64,000 nucleotides of DNA from Bradysia coprophila (lineage: Eukaryota > Arthropoda > Insecta > Diptera > Sciaridae). The position numbers and the translations under genes were made by a program. Shown here one piece after another: positions 47,351 to 57,703 of the stretch (its first letter is position 1; every line of letters begins with the position of its first letter). The stretch lies in assembly GCF_014529535.1 (NCBI RefSeq), contig NC_050738.1, positions 992,001 to 1,056,000 of the forward strand, read 5' to 3'. The notes below the pieces were generated by a model. The model did no database searches. It was given only the letters and a program-made list of their open reading frames with translations, and was not told the DNA's origin.

Positions 47351-48602
47351 TTATTTATTAGTATCACCGTCAGTGAGTGTCGAAATCCATTCCAAGAAAT
47401 GTGAAACTCTGGTCGCCCGTCCAAAAGTGTCCTCAGTTCCATTAAAGAACTGATAGTGGTGAATCCCTATGAGAACTGGATGGAGATTTAAATCTGCAGC
47501 ATATTCGTTCACCATCCAAGCTCCGCCTTAAATGATACAAAACCAACGTATGTGAAAAGTTCAATGTAAAATTTGAATTGGCTTCACTTTACTACCAAGA
47601 TTAAAAGAGTTCATGTAATGTTCAACTACTTAAAAGAGTTGCATTTGAGTTGCAAATCGATCGGTTAGGCATTCGATCTAACGAGACATTCACAAAGAGG
47701 GATCAAACCCAAAATCAAATACTGGGCAAAGGGAATGCGAATCAAGGATTCACGATGAGTGGCTAGTGATGTGACGAACGATAAATTACTACATTCAAAT
47801 ACTTATGTTACCTGTAAATATACTGAAGCGTATTGGTGTAAATTCATTATCATATGGGGTAACGTCTGTCAATCCACACATTTCATGTTCATCAATTCTA
47901 CCAAGGAAATTACATTGATCGTTGTGCAAAATTTTGTTCGGTACAGATCGTAACTGATCGAAAAATCTATTATTGTTTGCTGTAAGTTCGTAGCCGAGTA
48001 ATAACGATGACCATGCTTCATAGGAGAAGTTAGTGTTAGATGTGTATGGCAAACGAATAGGTTGAACATTCGGATTAAAGGTCAATGGTTCATCAATTCT
48101 GCACAACGCAATGTTCGGACTGTTTTGGGCTGATGGTGCTATGTACCAGGAATGTCGTACGAAATTTGTTGGTGAGTCGCGCCAATCAACTTCATTAGAT
48201 CCAATATAAATACCCATCGAATTGGCCGGTGGAATCATTCTATAAAAAATAATTTTTGAATTTGTAGTTCATAGATCCCATGATGACGTGTAACACTCAC
48301 TGTTGACCGAGACAGCGTAAATCACTAAGAAAGTAGCTATCACTAATGATCGTACCCGTACAAAGAGCCCCTTGGGTAGGTGACCGTGCTCTGGTAAATA
48401 TAGTCCAAGGAAATTGACCGTTGGTAGCATTGATTCCACGACGATCATTTATCGGTGATTCTCTGGGAAAATCATTCTGATCATGGAAAGCATGGAAGAC
48501 TTCACGATCGACAACAAAATCTACACGAATGGTTCTATTCAACCAATCTGCGCCAGAGGCCTGAACACAATATAAACACAATAAAAAAATGATACCTCGC
48601 AT
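47351..48602 (-). CDS. Serine protease homologue (catalytically dead trypsin fold), secreted
   Basis: Three exons: 48602-48301, 48239-47812 and 47526-47351, in frame with GT-AG introns (61 and 285 bp), giving 301 aa. Residues 1-17 are a signal peptide. The chymotrypsin fold is visible: the GQFPWTIF entry strand, CTGTIIS, the LPY loop, QLRSVPNKILHNDQCNF, and the final RATRVSHFLEWI helix. All three catalytic positions are changed: the TAAHC His is Arg (R96, in SDLRC), the DIAL Asp is Asn (N143, in PNIALC), and the GDSGG Ser is Thr (T243, in FTGGAW). It therefore cannot act as a normal serine protease. Members of this family act as binding or cofactor proteins in insect immunity, reproduction or digestion; which applies here is unknown. 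The third exon was found by splicing, because no long ORF marks it. AATAAA overlaps the stop. Confidence 0.9.
47354..47359 (-). terminator. Candidate AATAAA signal overlapping the stop region
   Basis: AATAAA on the minus strand is formed by the last two sense codons just before the TAA stop of the serine protease homologue. It may be the polyadenylation signal of a compact 3' end. Confidence 0.35.
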
Positions 48603-48648
48603 TTCAATAAAAATCTAAACTATGACCAGTGATTCTGCACCTGCTGCA

Positions 48649-48655
48649 TTTTATA
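48649..48655 (-). promoter_or_regulatory. TATA box of the serine protease homologue gene
   Basis: TATAAAA on the minus strand, 47 bp upstream of the start codon. An initiator-like TCATAG lies about 30 bp further on, the normal TATA-to-start spacing, leaving a very short 5' UTR. Confidence 0.55.
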
Positions 48656-48659
48656 TACC

Positions 48660-49127
48660 TACCACGTTCGATAAAGATTTTTCAACGGAATTCAAGAAAA
48701 ATAAGTGGCATTTCAAATATCACACTCAAAAACACTCAAAAGAGATAGACATGACGTCAAAAAGAGCAGGAAATTCAATTATCTTTCACTACCTTTTATC
48801 TTTGCTGAGTAATAGATTGTGGAAATTGTTATCGTCACTACCGCAAAAATCAGCGATGGCACTGCCTTCGAGTCGGTCTTTTGAGATACGAAATTTAAAA
48901 ATCAAAGTCATTTGTTAGGAAATTAAATTTTCGATCACATTGTCCATGAAAATATTGTTCGATGAAGTGACAGAAGTGACCGACTTGCCGACAGCGTCAA
49001 TCATTGAGATTCCTGTGAAATAGTGCTCAAATCCACAATCTATTTTAACGTTCCAATTTAGAAATGTTAGGTAACATAAGAATGGGGAAATTACGTACGT
49101 CCACGCCCGGTGCTATTACGAAAACCC
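48660..49127. other. Intergenic, no gene recognised
   Basis: The 98-aa plus-strand ORF at 48622-48918 overlaps the promoter of the minus-strand gene and has no domain features. Nothing else was seen. Confidence 0.4.
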
Positions 49128-49130
49128 TTA

Positions 49131-49302
49131 TGCTCAAAACAAACGAGGCATTGAAAACGTGTTTTGGTCCTAGTTTTCATTGACAGATGCAGCAGTCGCG
49201 ATTTTGAATAGAAAAAGTTCTAACTTCATTTGACAGTTTCGAAAATTTCGTCATGAAAAATAGGACCAAAACACGTTTTCAATGCCTCGTTTGTTTTGAG
49301 CA
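49131..49302. mobile_element. 172-bp TTA-flanked MITE, copy A
   Basis: TGCTCAAAACAAACGAGGCA at the left mirrors TGCCTCGTTTGTTTTGAGCA at the right; the TIR is about 42 bp. TTA at 49128-49130 and 49303-49305 is the target duplication. Confidence 0.9.
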
Positions 49303-49305
49303 TTA

Positions 49306-49477
49306 TGCTCAACACAAACGAGGCATTGAAAACGTGTTTTGGTCTTAGTTTTCATTGACAGATGCAGCAATCGCGATTTTGAATAGAAAAAGTTCTAACT
49401 TCATTTGACAGTTTCGAAAATTTCGTCATGAAAAATAGGACCAAAACACGTTTTCAATGCCTCGTTTGTTTTGAGCA
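49306..49477. mobile_element. 172-bp TTA-flanked MITE, copy B (tandem to copy A)
   Basis: Same length and sequence as copy A apart from three visible substitutions. It shares the middle TTA (49303-49305) and ends at TTA 49478-49480. Confidence 0.9.
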
Positions 49478-49668
49478 TTACGTAGCGTGTAAATTTTGTT
49501 ATAAAAATCACAACAGCAACAGTTGCACAATTTCTCGTTCAGATTTTGTTACGTGACAGCGTAGCGATCTTTATGAAGACTTTTCAGCGTGACCTTATGA
49601 GCCGTTTACAACCATAGTCCTACATTAGGAGTTTACGCCAATCACTGGGTACATGCGGTGCAGCCTTA

Positions 49669-49787
49669 AGGTTGATTTCCTCTTACGCCGTTTAGGCTTC
49701 GTTTAGCTAAACCACGCCTCTTTTTGATTGTTTAAAGAGTAAACGGAGTGCAAACGGAGCGTAAACGGCGTAAGAGGAAATCAAGCA
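49669..49787. mobile_element. 119-bp TTA-flanked MITE
   Basis: TTGATTTCCTCTTACGCCGT is mirrored by ACGGCGTAAGAGGAAATCAA. TTA flanks at 49666-49668 and 49788-49790. The right end is AAGCA, like copies A and B (GAGCA). Confidence 0.8.
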
Positions 49788-49940
49788 TTAGTATGTGTGC
49801 ATGCGATAATCGACTTATTTATTTCAAAATTTGGCGCCACTCAACAGGTTGGCACCGAAGGGCAGTTGCTTACATTGTCCCTTCGATGCTAAATGTGAGC
49901 AACATTATACCGACACAAATTTCATGATTTGTGCAACTTA

Positions 49941-50090
49941 AGTGCCCATTCCACTTAAAAAAAAGTACGCCGTGAGAGAGCCGTTAGAGCGCCGTGAGAG
50001 AGCAAACTGTCAAATAAACAAAGAAAAATTGAAAAAATTCAATTTTGTCTCTCACACGGAGTACCCTTTTTGGTAAGAGGAAACTAAGCA
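49941..50090. mobile_element. 150-bp TTA-flanked MITE
   Basis: Imperfect TIR: AGTACGCCGTGAGAGAG on the left and CTCTCACACGGAGTACCC on the right. TTA flanks at 49938-49940 and 50091-50093. Same family as 7236-7370. Confidence 0.75.
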
Positions 50091-50093
50091 TTA

Positions 50094-51187
50094 CAACCAA
50101 TTTTTGCGTTAAAAAAAAATTGCGTTACTGTCACAGTGAAAAAATGGCTTCATTTCATTTCAGCGCTACTAATGCAACGATCGCAAAAGAAACTACTTTT
50201 TTCGAACAACTGTTCGGATTGTTATCAATTTACCACTTTCACAACACATAACTTCGCTAGTGTATGCAAAAAAGTAAAATTAAACGCACAAATGCCGCAA
50301 CAGGGGAATGTATGTTGTGTTACATGGTCGTGATTTTTTTATTATCACTTCACTCGCTTCTCCTCTGATGGCCGCAAAACTTCTCTTTTGTTGGAATTTC
50401 CTATTTTTCCCCTCGATAAACGAATAACTGGTAACTGATCTTTGAGACGAAAACATTTCTTTAATTTGTATGTGTCCTGGCATGCATATCCCTGATGAAG
50501 TTTATCGATAACCACCCTGTTAAAGGTCATCCTAATACCAGACTGATAGAGGACATGCCAATGTTTCTGATTATAATTTTTACGGCAGCAATTACTGCAA
50601 CAGTAACAACAGCAACTCCAAGACATACCCCCGTTAATTTAAACGCGCAGGTATTACGAATTGAGATAATAAAACAGAGAATTCGCACAATTCGCTAATC
50701 AGATTCAAGATTTTTTCTGTGAATTCCCAAAAACATAATTTTTTTGCGCTGTTTTATCTGATTAAAATAAGTATTTTTAGCGAATGAGAGGTTCCATGAC
50801 TGACACTTTCACGTATAATCTAATATTCCAAGAAACAGGAACTGACATCTCCTTACGCGCCTACGGTTACACTTGCATGAAGTGAAATAGTCCGTCCATC
50901 TCTTATAGAAATCATAGGTAATCATAGGTATGATTTGTCTACGGTCCAGCTATGATTGTTTCAATCGTGACCAAATATGGCAACATTGAACATTGTATGC
51001 ATAAGTAGTACATTCAAATATTACTAACTATAAAAGCGCACCAAAACTAATTGAATTTTGTTTGGTTTTATAAACAATTTTAAATGATTGCATTGAATCA
51101 CGCGGTTATTTTTGGACTTATTTCCGTCAAAGTGATTAACATTCCAAAATGTTCGACTCACGCACTCGATTCGATCCATTGGTCCAT
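50094..51187. other. Intergenic, no gene recognised
   Basis: Short overlapping ORFs only, for example 93 aa on the minus strand at 50345-50626, with no domain features. Confidence 0.4.
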
Positions 51188-51305
51188 CAGACAAAAATCT
51201 CTTAGAATTTGGGACGGATGTCGCAAGGCATTTACTTTCAAAAGTATTGATATCAAAAAGGGTGGCACCCAAAGCTCCGATCCGCAAAAATTTAACTTTA
51301 CAAAC
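51188..51305 (+). repeat. Dispersed repeat shared with 45056-45180
   Basis: AGACAAAAATCTCTTAGAAT, TACTTTCAAAAGTATTGATA and GGGTGGCACCCAAAGC align with the copy at 45056. Confidence 0.65.
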
Positions 51306-52740
51306 GATTCGTAATATTTAAAAAAAATTGCACGCCACAAATGGCAAATGGAACCAAGGCAGAAAGTCAGAAAGTTGCTGTTTAGATGTACCTTGTTAAT
51401 CCCTAAAAAAAATTGTTTAAATTTTTCATAGTGTGGACTTGCGTCACGGCGCCTTACTAACGTGGCACGTGGCGCTCTTATAGTTATTTATATTTCATGG
51501 GTTTCAAGATGGATGGCTTTTCAGCCATGAGCTGTTTTCAAATAAGTTTCTGTTGGTTTTTCCTCTTAATCATAATATCTTCAAAAAAATGTTTTCTGAA
51601 TAAAGGTCGACGACGGTTGTTAGTTTACGACCGAACGGAGTGCCATTGAATCGAAATTCGCAGTTTGAAAAATCACTCTATCTGCATAATGTTCGTCATT
51701 AGAGTGCCCGAGGACACTATTGTGCGTATAGCAAAATGATTTGGTCCTTCCAAATTCCGTGAGTATCTTACCAACAAACCAGAAATATTTTTGCAGTTCC
51801 CTTCAACTATTAGTCCATTTTCTAGTTAATTTAAATACGATTAAAAGTTCACATACACAGAATGCTCAAAACTCCATCGGAAGTCGTTATGAAGACCAGA
51901 GTGCTTAGTAATTTGAATAAAATTTCTAATTTATACGACATACGCAGTTTACTGTAAAGGCCAAACAAGGAAGGGTCAAAACAATACAATTTTTCATAAT
52001 GGACCATTAATATGAACAAAACCTTCCATAATATTCATGCAAACGACAGAAAGTCGTCTTGTCTTTGCAACACCAACGAATTAATTCACGTAATTTCGCA
52101 AATGGAAAAACCATGGGCCAGTTTGTCGTCATGTTCACCATGATATACCAACGTGAACGTTTCAACGTTATACAAATTTCATTTATACCCAAATGCTCGC
52201 CCGTGTAACATCTCCGTTTTTACTACGAGCATCGTATATAAATTGTTCAATTATACCCCCCAAAATTAACTTAAATTATTATTCAAAATTTGTGACCGGT
52301 CATTACTAAATTTGGGTCAAACCGTTTGTTGTATCTCGCTCCCGCTCTATGAGTACATACCTATTTTGGATATGTGCGTAGCAGTGAATTACACAGCTAT
52401 TGTAAATGCAAACACATTAGAGATTCTTTAGAGTTTGTCATTTGATTTCAGAGCTATGTTACACGATTCAAATTTGCACAGGTCGTGTGTTTGCACACAT
52501 ATGTGGTGAGGAGTAATGGTTGCATTTGCATAATATCAGAGCTCAAAATTTATCATTACCTCAACAAATTTAATTTGCACATTTTTAGTGTGTAATCTTT
52601 ACCTTGAAAATTAATAGCCTGGTTCAGCATAGAGTGACTCAGATAAGCTATGTGAGAAAAAGTTGGTGAATCAACAAGATCTTCCATCTGTACTCGACGA
52701 GTGCCACTTGTTGAGGTTTAACCCTTTACAAACAGCAAGC
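51306..52740. other. Intergenic, no gene recognised
   Basis: AT-rich sequence without domain-bearing ORFs. ACACAGCTATTGTAAATGC-like words near 52390-52470 faintly recall the 1780-2650 repeats. Confidence 0.35.
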
Positions 52741-52744
52741 GTTT

Positions 52745-52905
52745 CGTAATATAATATTTCAATCTGCTACTTCCTTTGCTTAATGTAGACACTGAATCTT
52801 TTACTTCATTTGGTTTAACATTCACTTTTACTATTAAATAAAGACAAATTAGCCATAGGTCTCGAAGCATATTTCTGTCGTTTGTCGACAATAGCACAGA
52901 ACTGG
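52745..52905 (-). repeat. Copy of the dispersed GAAGTA repeat
   Basis: AATCTGCTACTTCCTTTGC, AATCTTTTACTTCATTTGG, TTTAACATTCA and GTCGTTTGTCGACAATAG occur in family order. Confidence 0.65.
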
Positions 52906-53087
52906 TGTCGTTTCTTTTACAAAGTGCTGAGTAGCGCGCCTCTGTTACTTGATATAAAGCAGTGACCCAACGCACTTCAAGCGAAAGTGATAATAGTCGA
53001 CAGTTGTAAAATATCGTTGTATTTTGTTCAGGCTACCAGAAGGCACATCGGGCGAATTGGCTGAAAAAGGCTCAGTATTGCCAGTCC

Positions 53088-54033
53088 GTGAAATTTCAGC
53101 ATGAATTTGCTTCAGCTGTTTATAAACTGATCCACAAATACAATCAAAACTGTTCGTTCATACTTGTCTATACGGTTGAAGGCAGGGCCTAATATTTGTA
53201 AACATTTTTGTTAAAATTTGTGAAACATTACAGTCACACTTTTGCCGAACCTCCCTCCATCCCTAAAAAGCGGACGTCTATTTCGAATGACGTCTAAGTT
53301 ACTAATTGGTTTCAAATAGTTGAAGTTGTCAGTGTTGTCCAAGATCACATGGAAACACTTTCTTTAACATGTGTTGATAAGCCTGGGGCACAACATGGTC
53401 ATATAATAAAGATAATAAATTGAAAAAATAATATCAACTGGAGACAGTACACCTGAAGTCGATGAACGCAATTTTGTATTACCCAATGATGAAGCAAATG
53501 AATTTTTTGCAGCAAAAAGCTTTCGTACGAAGTGTGGCTACTCTTCAATTTCTATCGTTTTGTGTGATGAGCCGTACACAAATGACGTCACGCTAAAATT
53601 AGGAACTGAACACTCCAAAATTAGTTCACATTTTAGTATCCATACCCAAATCGGGAAATTGACGGAATCTTGTGAAACTTTGACAATTTTTGTGAAGATT
53701 TGTCAAATTTTGTGAATTTTTTTGAAGCTTTGTTAAATTTTGTGAAACGTTTGACAAATCCCTTCCACTTGTCACGCTAAATCACATTTTTATGCCACCC
53801 AAAACCCTAAAATTACGTCAAACTTTAGCATCCACCCAAATCGGAAAATTGACAGAATTGTGAGACACTTTGAAAATTTTTGTGAAACATTTTGACATTT
53901 TGTAAAACGTTTGACAAATATTAGGCCACGTACGTCCGTGGTAGTAATTAAACCGTATAAAGATTTATAAGTTTTGATTGTTTGTGTGGATGAGCTGAAA
54001 AACAGCTGAAGCAAATTCATGCTGAAATTTCAC
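53088..54033. mobile_element. Inverted-repeat element, about 0.95 kb
   Basis: GTGAAATTTCAGCATGAATT, then GCTTCAGCTGTTT, at the left is mirrored by AAACAGCTGAAGC and AATTCATGCTGAAATTTCAC at the right. Homology extends inward (CTATACGG; GGCCTAATATTTGT) for about 150 bp. The interior holds two diverged direct repeats (about 53606-53760 and 53811-53930) around AAATCGG(G)AAATTGAC and GTTTGACAAAT. No protein is recognised. Confidence 0.7.
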
Positions 54034-54885
54034 TGCATCTGACTGTATATTTCCCACATTTTTTATATTTTCCCAAATTTATCAACAAATAAAAATTGGG
54101 AAAATTTGTGAAAAAATCGGAAAATTTAGGAAAACATTGAAAACTTGGGAAATTGATTAAAAGCGTTTTCCCAAAAATTGTCCCTTCTTTTTTATCATTC
54201 CATCCGTCAGTAGGCAAACAGCCAAAGTATTGACGGTAACACCATATGAAAATAGTAAAATTATTGTTATTTTTAATATCACCGGAAGATGCGGGAAAAG
54301 GCAATAAAAACGCATATGAAACAAATCGGTACAATTAGTGAGTGTGTCACCGCACATTCTTCAAAATAATTAAAAATTCTCAAATAAGTCGACATTTTTA
54401 GTCCGAACATTTCTAACAACAAACTTTATGTAAGCCTACACGCCAAATTTTCCAGTAGTTCAACAAACTAATCCGCGCCGAGTTAATACTGCAAAATACG
54501 AATGCGACACACAATTTTTGACTTGGACTTTGCCAAACAAAAACAAATTGACAATATAATAGCATTACAGTTGATCGCTAACAAAAATCGAATACACACA
54601 ACAATGTCCTACAAGTTCACCACACTAATTTTAACTGAAAGCCAGACTTCCACTTCCGAGGTCTTTAGGCAATATATACCTTCCGCCTTGCGTATTTGTG
54701 GGGAACAGAAAAAGTTAAGCCCGACAGTCTAGATTCGCTCCCTGAACCTTGCAATATTACGTAATATTCAGTGAGCGAATCTAGCTACTAATACCCAACT
54801 TTTTCTGGGTTCAGCAGCGCACTTTGGTGAACTTTTGTGAGTACTTTAAAAGTTCGCAAACCAAAAAATTTTATCTCGCCGATTG

Positions 54886-55080
54886 CAAGGCTGTATACTT
54901 TGGGGAGGTCACGCAGATCGCCATTTTATTAGATACCACCTTTTCCTGGGAACACACCTTTTCCATACAAACAAACTCACCTAAATTGAATTTGTATGGC
55001 GTGGTGAATTTTTTGTATGAAACGTGGTGTGTAACCCGCGTGTCTGCATCTGCGTGACCTCCCCAAAGTATACAGCCTTG
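54886..55080. mobile_element. 195-bp hAT-type MITE nested in element A
   Basis: CAAGGCTGTATACTTTGGGG at the left mirrors CCCCAAAGTATACAGCCTTG at the right. GCCGATTG occurs exactly on both sides (54878-54885 and 55081-55088): an 8-bp target duplication, diagnostic of hAT-type insertion. The related sequence in element B (near 58618-58632) lacks it, which serves as an empty site. Confidence 0.9.
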
Positions 55081-55117
55081 GCCGATTGGCTTCAGAAATC
55101 AAAGATGCAGTTGGTAA

Positions 55118-55190
55118 CGCTACATTACATTACATTACAATGTAATGTAATGTAATGTGCAATGTGTAATGTAATGTGTAATGTAGATGT
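55118..55190. repeat. ATTAC/ATGTA microsatellite
   Basis: Runs of CATTA followed by AATGT form a palindromic low-complexity tract inside element A. Confidence 0.85.
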
Positions 55191-55850
55191 AATGTTGGAT
55201 TTCTTCAGTTATTTAGTGATATTTCTTGAAAGGGCTTGGAAAAGTAAAGGAAAGTACGCCGTTTAGCCCAAAAAGATTAGGTCCATGTCTTCAGGATCGC
55301 TCCAGGGCTTATTGAAACACGTGGTTTCTTAGTATCACATTTAGATTTATGGAATTATTCTGGCGATTTAAAATTAGACTTTAGTGGGTTCAATAGCCTA
55401 AGCCTACTGTGATGAACTTTTGCATGTTCCCCACAAATACGCAAAACGCAAGGTATATATTGCCTAAAGACCTCGGAGGTGGAAGTCTGGCTTTCAGTTA
55501 AAATTAGTGTGGTGAACTTGTAGGACATTGTTGTGTTTATTCGATTTTTGTTAGCGATCAACTGTAATGCTATTATATTGTCAATTTGTTTTTGTTTGGC
55601 AAAGTCCAAGTCAAAAATTGTGTGTCGCATTCGTATTTTGCAGTATTAACTCGGCGCGGATTAGTTTGTTGAACTACTGGAAAATTTGGCGTGTAGGCTT
55701 ACATCAAGTTTGTTGTTAGAAATGTCCGGACTAAAAATGTCGACTTATTTGAGAATTTTTAATTATTTTGAAGAATGTGCGGTGACACACTCACTAATTG
55801 TACCGATTTGATTCATATGCGTTTTTATTGCCTTTTCCCGCATCTTCCCG

Positions 55851-56652
55851 CAATATCTCACGAAATTTGCTTTAATTTCCAAAATATCATCGCATTCTAA
55901 TTACGTACGTTCAACTCTTCCACTTCAAATTTCATACTCCAAATGATATACTGAAACCACATGTTATGGGTATACGAGTTACCATAACTGTGGTCCAGAG
56001 TTGCATCCCGTATACGCGATATGAATCATGTGTCCGTATGATCCGACCTGCAATTTAACCTTAATTACGAGGACATTGCACGAAATATCCCTGATTTTAA
56101 TTAATTTTCTCGAATAATTATTACTTTGTGAGGTTTTATTAATTGCACACTCCCGATATCATAAAAGTGAATATGAATATGTTGTGTTCGTGTATATGCT
56201 CATGAAACATTATGGAGGATGTAGTCACCATAATATAAACCCGAAACTCTATGCATTATCATTAAATTGTTGCAGCAAAATAACTGTAATAACAATAAAT
56301 ATCAACCGAAACTAGCAAGCACCGAGGCAAACACCAAACTTAGAAATTATGGTTAAATTTCGAATGCCATTTTGGACTCATATCTTGGGTTTTAACTTAA
56401 GCGCTGTATGCGATTCCGAGTCGTGAATGCAGTGCACCCAATTGCAATTTATTGTGTGTTAATAATATTTACGAGTTGTTGTTTATAATGGTGAATATTG
56501 AACCAACCGAATATATTATTTGTTAATGGATTAGCACGGGTTTTAGCATGGAACAAGGACAACACTGCAGTAATTAGTTCGGTTGTATTAGTCTGCGCTG
56601 AAATTGTGCGAAGTTAATGTCACAATGTTATACGGATGGTTCAAAAAGGCAT
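55851..56652. other. Intergenic, no gene recognised
   Basis: AT-rich; no ORF or repeat noticed. Confidence 0.4.
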
Positions 56653-56654
56653 TA

Positions 56655-56810
56655 GGGAGATTGCCGATTTTCACTTCTACATATTAATTGACGTCAAACT
56701 TGAAAATTGTAAGTCACTCTCCATACAAAGTATAGAGGGAGTTGATAGTCCACTTTTAATTTTTACATTTTACGTCATTTTGTAATTATGAGTGAATATC
56801 TCAATCTCCC
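56655..56810. mobile_element. 156-bp TA-flanked MITE
   Basis: GGGAGATTGCCGATTTTCAC at the left pairs imperfectly with GAGTGAATATCTCAATCTCCC at the right, and the inner GACGTCAAA and TTTTACGTC words also pair. TA flanks both ends, consistent with a Tc1/mariner-type MITE. Confidence 0.65.
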
Positions 56811-57034
56811 TATTACTTGGAAACTTATATTGAGCGGACTTTCAATATTAGATTCTTAGATAATTTGCGAGGCAAAAGAGCATAGATTGTAATTCTGAAA
56901 CTAAGGCTTATAGTCTTCGACACTCTCAACTCTCTACTCCTCCGTAAATCAGTGGAAGGCAAGGACTTTCCAGAACGGCTGGAACGAAATACGAATAGCG
57001 AGGCAAGTAAGAAATTGCATTACCATATGACCAA

Positions 57035-57228
57035 TATTGTCCAAATAACAATGACAACGACAGTAATAATAAACGACAAGCTCTGACTAAAGAGGTCTTA
57101 TATAGCAAAAAGTATGTTCAAAACAAATGAAGTAAAAGATTTCTGAAATCAATCTAGGAAAATCTTCGATCAAATGAAGTAATAGATCAGACAGTGAAAC
57201 TTTACTATGCTTGCCGTCTGTGACACGT
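57035..57228 (+). repeat. Copy of the dispersed GAAGTA repeat
   Basis: AATGACAACGACAGTAATAA, TCTTATATAGCAAAAAG, AAATGAAGTAAAAGATTTC, AATGAAGTAATAGATCAG and CTTGCCGTCTGTGAC, in family order. Confidence 0.7.
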
Positions 57229-57229
57229 T

Positions 57230-57700
57230 AACCTTATCGTGAGATTTTGTCGGGATCCCTATTGTTAAATGACAACAAATTATGTTCTTTCTGAAACTTA
57301 ATTTTTCAAATGCCAGTAGGGTCCAAATTAGGATCTCACTTAGCATATAAAGTTGCTGGTGTCAATGAGATTTCAAATATAAATTTGCAGAATTTTTATC
57401 ATATTACTCCTCTGCATGAACGAAAATGCTATGCGCCCATTGACTCCGTGTTAACAATTTTTCGTTTAAAAATTCCGAAAAATTTACAATTTCGGGCACC
57501 ATATCTCTGAAAGCCCTCTAAATCGAGTTTCCACCCATTTCCAATTGTCAGTTGCTGTAATCCAGTTCGCACCCATTTCAGAAATTACGAAGATTTCAAA
57601 ATCGGCACGAGATTCCTCAATACCGTGCATTAATAACTATTTTGTACTTACTTTCTGTCTTGATATATTACTTAATCTTTAGGACGTTCGAATTCAATTT
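57230..57700. other. Intergenic, no gene recognised
   Basis: No clear coding or repeat signal. Confidence 0.4.
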
Positions 57701-57703
57701 CTG

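Larger units (their letters stand above)
54285..55847. mobile_element. GAAGATGCGGGAA element A (1563 bp), with nested hAT-type MITE
   Basis: The ends GAAGATGCGGGAA and TTCCCGCATCTTC are mirrored, and CCG lies on both sides (54282-54284 and 55848-55850). The arms (about 54300-54720 and 55390-55830) are near-identical inverted repeats; each contains the same ORF (76 aa at 54502-54732 +, 91 aa at 55355-55630 -), not matching a known family. A central hairpin (CTAGATTCGCTCCCTGAA...) follows. An ATGTA microsatellite is at 55118-55190. The element at 57704-59274 is a relative with the same ends and core. Confidence 0.8.

Noticed and set aside
47869..48069. 66-aa ORF overlapping the serine protease homologue
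   Set aside because: Alternate-frame shadow of exon 2 of that gene.
54502..55630. 76-91 aa ORF MRHTIFDLDFAKQKQ in both arms of element A
   Set aside because: Kept open in both arms but too short and without a known domain; possibly an element-encoded remnant, not annotated as a gene.
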